This document shows positions 61,970 to 64,000 of a DNA stretch of 64,000 bases, piece after piece. The notes beneath the pieces are model-generated. The model searched no databases. It saw only the letters and a list, made by a program, of their open reading frames with translations, and had not been told where the DNA came from. A program made the position numbers and the translations under genes. The DNA lies in the NCBI RefSeq assembly GCF_004296335.1, contig NZ_SGIU01000002.1, forward strand, positions 1,253,882 to 1,317,881. The letters run 5' to 3'. This stretch comes from Flagellimonas allohymeniacidonis (lineage in GTDB: Bacteria; Bacteroidota; Bacteroidia; Flavobacteriales; Flavobacteriaceae). Positions within the stretch are counted from its first letter, which is position 1; the number at the start of each line of letters is the position of its first letter.

Positions 61970-62488
61970 TTAGAATCGAAAACCTACCGATACGCCTCCC
62001 CTATAAATAAAGGTGTCTTGGAAATCTTCGGGATTGATATTCCTTCCGAACCCTCCAAAGATTTCCAGAGTAAATTTTTCACTGCGCGTGGCCCATTTAT
62101 TTCCCAATCCCAATCCCAAAGCAACAGTACTGTAGTCATTGTCTCGAAGCCCAAGGTCGGGGTCCTGAAATTCGTCTTCACCCGTATAATAGAGTCCAAA
62201 AGCTTCCGCAAAAAAACCGCTTCGAGGCTGGTAGCCAAAATAGGCCCTGAAATTTGGGCCAATTCCAAAATTGCCATTAAAATCGGTGCCGTCGTTATCA
62301 AAGTAAACCGTAGCCCCCACACTCGTATCCTCACTAAGATAATATTCGTAGGAACCTTCCACGGTTGTAGTGGCCAAAAATAGGCCGATGTTGAACTTTA
62401 GTTCATTATCATTACTGAAACGGGGATAGGCTTGACCCATGACCATAGATCCAGAAAAAAGAAAAGTAAGTATCAGAAGCTTTCTCAT
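61970..62488 (-). CDS. Small outer-membrane beta-barrel protein
   Basis: A 172-residue exported protein with signal peptide (MRKLLILTFLFSGSMVMGQ). About eight predicted beta strands follow (NIGLFLATTTVEGSYEYYLS, VALGLGLGNKWATRSEKFTL), and it ends in GVSVGFRF with the terminal Phe. OmpW/porin_6-like barrels look similar; function unknown. It lies 30 bp upstream of the isochorismatase gene. Confidence 0.85.
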   Translation of the reverse strand: MRKLLILTFLFSGSMVMGQAYPRFSNDNELKFNIGLFLATTTVEGSYEYYLSEDTSVGATVYFDNDGTDFNGNFGIGPNFRAYFGYQPRSGFFAEAFGLYYTGEDEFQDPDLGLRDNDYSTVALGLGLGNKWATRSEKFTLEIFGGFGRNINPEDFQDTFIYRGGVSVGFRF

Positions 62489-62610
62489 AATCGTGGTTTT
62501 GTTCTACTGGATAATCAATTAGCGTTCCAAAAACAAAGGTAAAAGGATTGCTTCAACAAATTTGTTTTAGGGAGCCATCTACAATGGTTATTTTTAGCTA
62601 AAATTTTGAA

Positions 62611-63375
62611 ATGACCATAGTATCCTACAACGTCAATGGAATACGGGCCGCCCTCAACAAGGGCTTTATTGATTGGCTTCTAACGGTAAATCCCGATGTA
62701 GTCTGTTTACAGGAAATCAAAGCCCTTAAAGAGCAAGTGGATGTTTCCCTTTTTGAAGCAGCGGGTTATACCCACCATTACTGGTTCAGTGCCCAAAAAA
62801 AGGGATATAGCGGTGTGGCGCTGCTCTGCAAGAACGAGCCGGATCATATTGAATATGGCACCGGAATCGATTATATGGATTTTGAGGGACGGAACATTAG
62901 GGCCGATTTTGATGATGTTTCGGTGATGAGTATGTACTTGCCCTCTGGCACCAATTTAGATCGTTTGGAACACAAGCTGACCTATATGGCCGATTTTCAG
63001 AAATATGCCGATGTACTTAGAAAGGAGCGCCCTAATTTAATTGTTTGTGGAGATTACAATATTTGCCATGAGGCCATTGATATCCACGACCCAGTGCGAA
63101 ACAAAAATGTATCAGGCTTTCTACCAGTGGAACGGGAATGGATAGGGAATTTTATCAACAGTGGTTTTATTGACAGTTTTCGACACTTCAACAAAGAGCC
63201 CCACAATTATACCTGGTGGAGCTACCGCGCCAATGCCAGGGCCAACAACAAGGGCTGGCGATTGGACTACGGAATGGTCAACGAATCACTAAAAGACCGT
63301 TTGAAGCGCTCGGTGATCCTTTCTGAAGCCAAACATAGTGATCATTGCCCCATTTTATTGGAAATTGAAAAATAA
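62611..63375 (+). CDS. xth: Exodeoxyribonuclease III (AP endonuclease)
   Basis: Cuts DNA at abasic sites and degrades the 3' end; base-excision repair. The 254 residues are complete. Motifs are VSYNVNGIRAALNKGFIDWL, CLQEIKA (metal Glu), VCGDYNICHEAID, NYTWWSYRANARANNKGWRL and SEAKHSDHCPILLEI (catalytic His). ATTTTG-like sequence ends 2 nt before the ATG, so a leaderless transcript is possible. The divergent barrel gene starts 123 bp upstream. Confidence 0.95.
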   Translation: MTIVSYNVNGIRAALNKGFIDWLLTVNPDVVCLQEIKALKEQVDVSLFEAAGYTHHYWFSAQKKGYSGVALLCKNEPDHIEYGTGIDYMDFEGRNIRADFDDVSVMSMYLPSGTNLDRLEHKLTYMADFQKYADVLRKERPNLIVCGDYNICHEAIDIHDPVRNKNVSGFLPVEREWIGNFINSGFIDSFRHFNKEPHNYTWWSYRANARANNKGWRLDYGMVNESLKDRLKRSVILSEAKHSDHCPILLEIEK

Positions 63376-63438
63376 CGTTTGATTAAAAAGGTCTAGGTAT
63401 GAATGATGTACTTTTGGGCCTTTGCTATTCAAAATTTG

Positions 63439-64000
63439 ATGAAATACACCCGAATTCCGCATACCGATATTAGAATAAGTAAAATCTGTTTGGGCACCAT
63501 GACCTTTGGTCGACAGAATAATGAAGAGGAAGCCCACAAACAAATGGATTATGCCCTTGATCAGGGCATCAATTTTTTTGATACGGCCGAATTGTATCCG
63601 GTGCCCGCTAAGAAGGAGCTTTATGCGGTAACGGAGGAGTTTATTGGGAATTGGTTAAAGAAAACCGGGAATCGGGAAAGGATTGTGCTGGCCACGAAAA
63701 TTGCCGGTCGCGCTGAATTCACCAAACATATTCGAACAACAGGTTTCAGCAAAGATTCCTTGATCAAAGCCGTGGAAGATAGTCTAACGCGACTCCAAAC
63801 CGATTATATCGATTTGTACCAGCTCCATTGGCCCGAGCGAAACACCAATTATTTTGGGCAAAGGGGCTTTAATGCCCATGCTTTTGATGCTTGGGAAGAC
63901 AATATTCACCAAGTGTTGGAGACTCTACGTGACTTGGTAGCAGAAGGAAAGATTAGGCAGGTAGGTCTCTCCAATGAGACACCATGGGGGACGATGCGCT
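63439..64000 (+). CDS. Aldo/keto reductase, N-terminal part (3' cut by window edge)
   Basis: An NADPH-dependent aldo/keto reductase of the Tas type. The 187 residues present start MKYTRIPHTDIRISKICLGT and contain the catalytic Asp and Tyr in INFFDTAELYPVPAKKELY, then KIAGRAEFTKHIR and DYIDLYQLHWPERN, the latter with the active-site His. The C-terminal part lies outside the window. It follows xth by 63 bp. Confidence 0.92.
   Translation, partial: MKYTRIPHTDIRISKICLGTMTFGRQNNEEEAHKQMDYALDQGINFFDTAELYPVPAKKELYAVTEEFIGNWLKKTGNRERIVLATKIAGRAEFTKHIRTTGFSKDSLIKAVEDSLTRLQTDYIDLYQLHWPERNTNYFGQRGFNAHAFDAWEDNIHQVLETLRDLVAEGKIRQVGLSNETPWGTMR

Overview
The window looks like a chromosomal segment of a marine-type flavobacterium (Bacteroidota, family Flavobacteriaceae). 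Evidence: two large TonB-dependent receptors, one with an N-terminal carboxypeptidase-like repeat; many Bacteroidota-type lipoproteins; several TAnnTTTG-type promoter -7 elements; weak Shine-Dalgarno sequences; and a bacterial tryptophan 2,3-dioxygenase-family gene. The genus cannot be fixed from the sequence alone. No rRNA, tRNA, CRISPR array, transposase or integrase gene was seen.

Layout. 1-12.5 kb is core chromosome: the 3' part of uvrC, a patatin/Omp85 fusion, a probable small RNA, a DUF3108 protein, a tryptophan-dioxygenase-like enzyme, an M23 peptidase overlapping pgi, an Oar-like TonB receptor and a small membrane protein. 12.6-17.2 kb is AT-rich and accessory. It carries a two-TM Nudix-like protein, a DUF4062 (TIR-like) protein with a translationally coupled small ORF, and an orphan RadC/JAB protein, and it resembles a small defence island. 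17.2-31.3 kb is mostly housekeeping: SYLF, DinB, ankyrin, Nudix, omega-amidase-like, Ig-like lipoprotein, comF, glyS, katG and the GDYXXLXY/DUF4401/DUF2157 membrane operon. 31.3-43.1 kb is a mixed set of regulators (MarR with a 30-bp palindromic operator, two AraC), small enzymes, a GH16 glycanase with a DUF1349 partner, and a serine hydrolase.

43.17-58.14 kb is the most remarkable part. About seventeen short units, nearly all with the ORF on the minus strand, are separated by 60-195 bp imperfect palindromes. The arms read ..AAC-GGTCTC-GGCTATGA.. and ..TTATAGCC-AT-TGTT... The geometry matches integron attC sites: R''-L''-loop-L'-R' with G^TT at the edge and the site 3' of each ORF. Decisively, the few bases outside AAC/GTT match between the two ends of the same cassette, not between the two arms of the same site, which is the signature of cassette circles inserted by an integron-type recombinase. 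No integrase is in the window, so this is a CALIN-like cassette array in a flavobacterium. The cassettes carry four NTF2/SnoaL-fold proteins, two SxxK serine hydrolases, a Crp/Fnr-DoxX pair, an AraC-SnoaL pair, a PD40 protein, DUF5946, a DUF2306-like membrane protein, a nuclease-like protein, several lipoproteins and a Nudix hydrolase.

58.17-64 kb returns to GC-richer core sequence: a TonB receptor, an exported Gfo/Idh/MocA oxidoreductase and an isochorismatase-like hydrolase in one minus-strand run, an outer-membrane barrel protein, exonuclease III, and the start of an aldo/keto reductase cut by the window edge.
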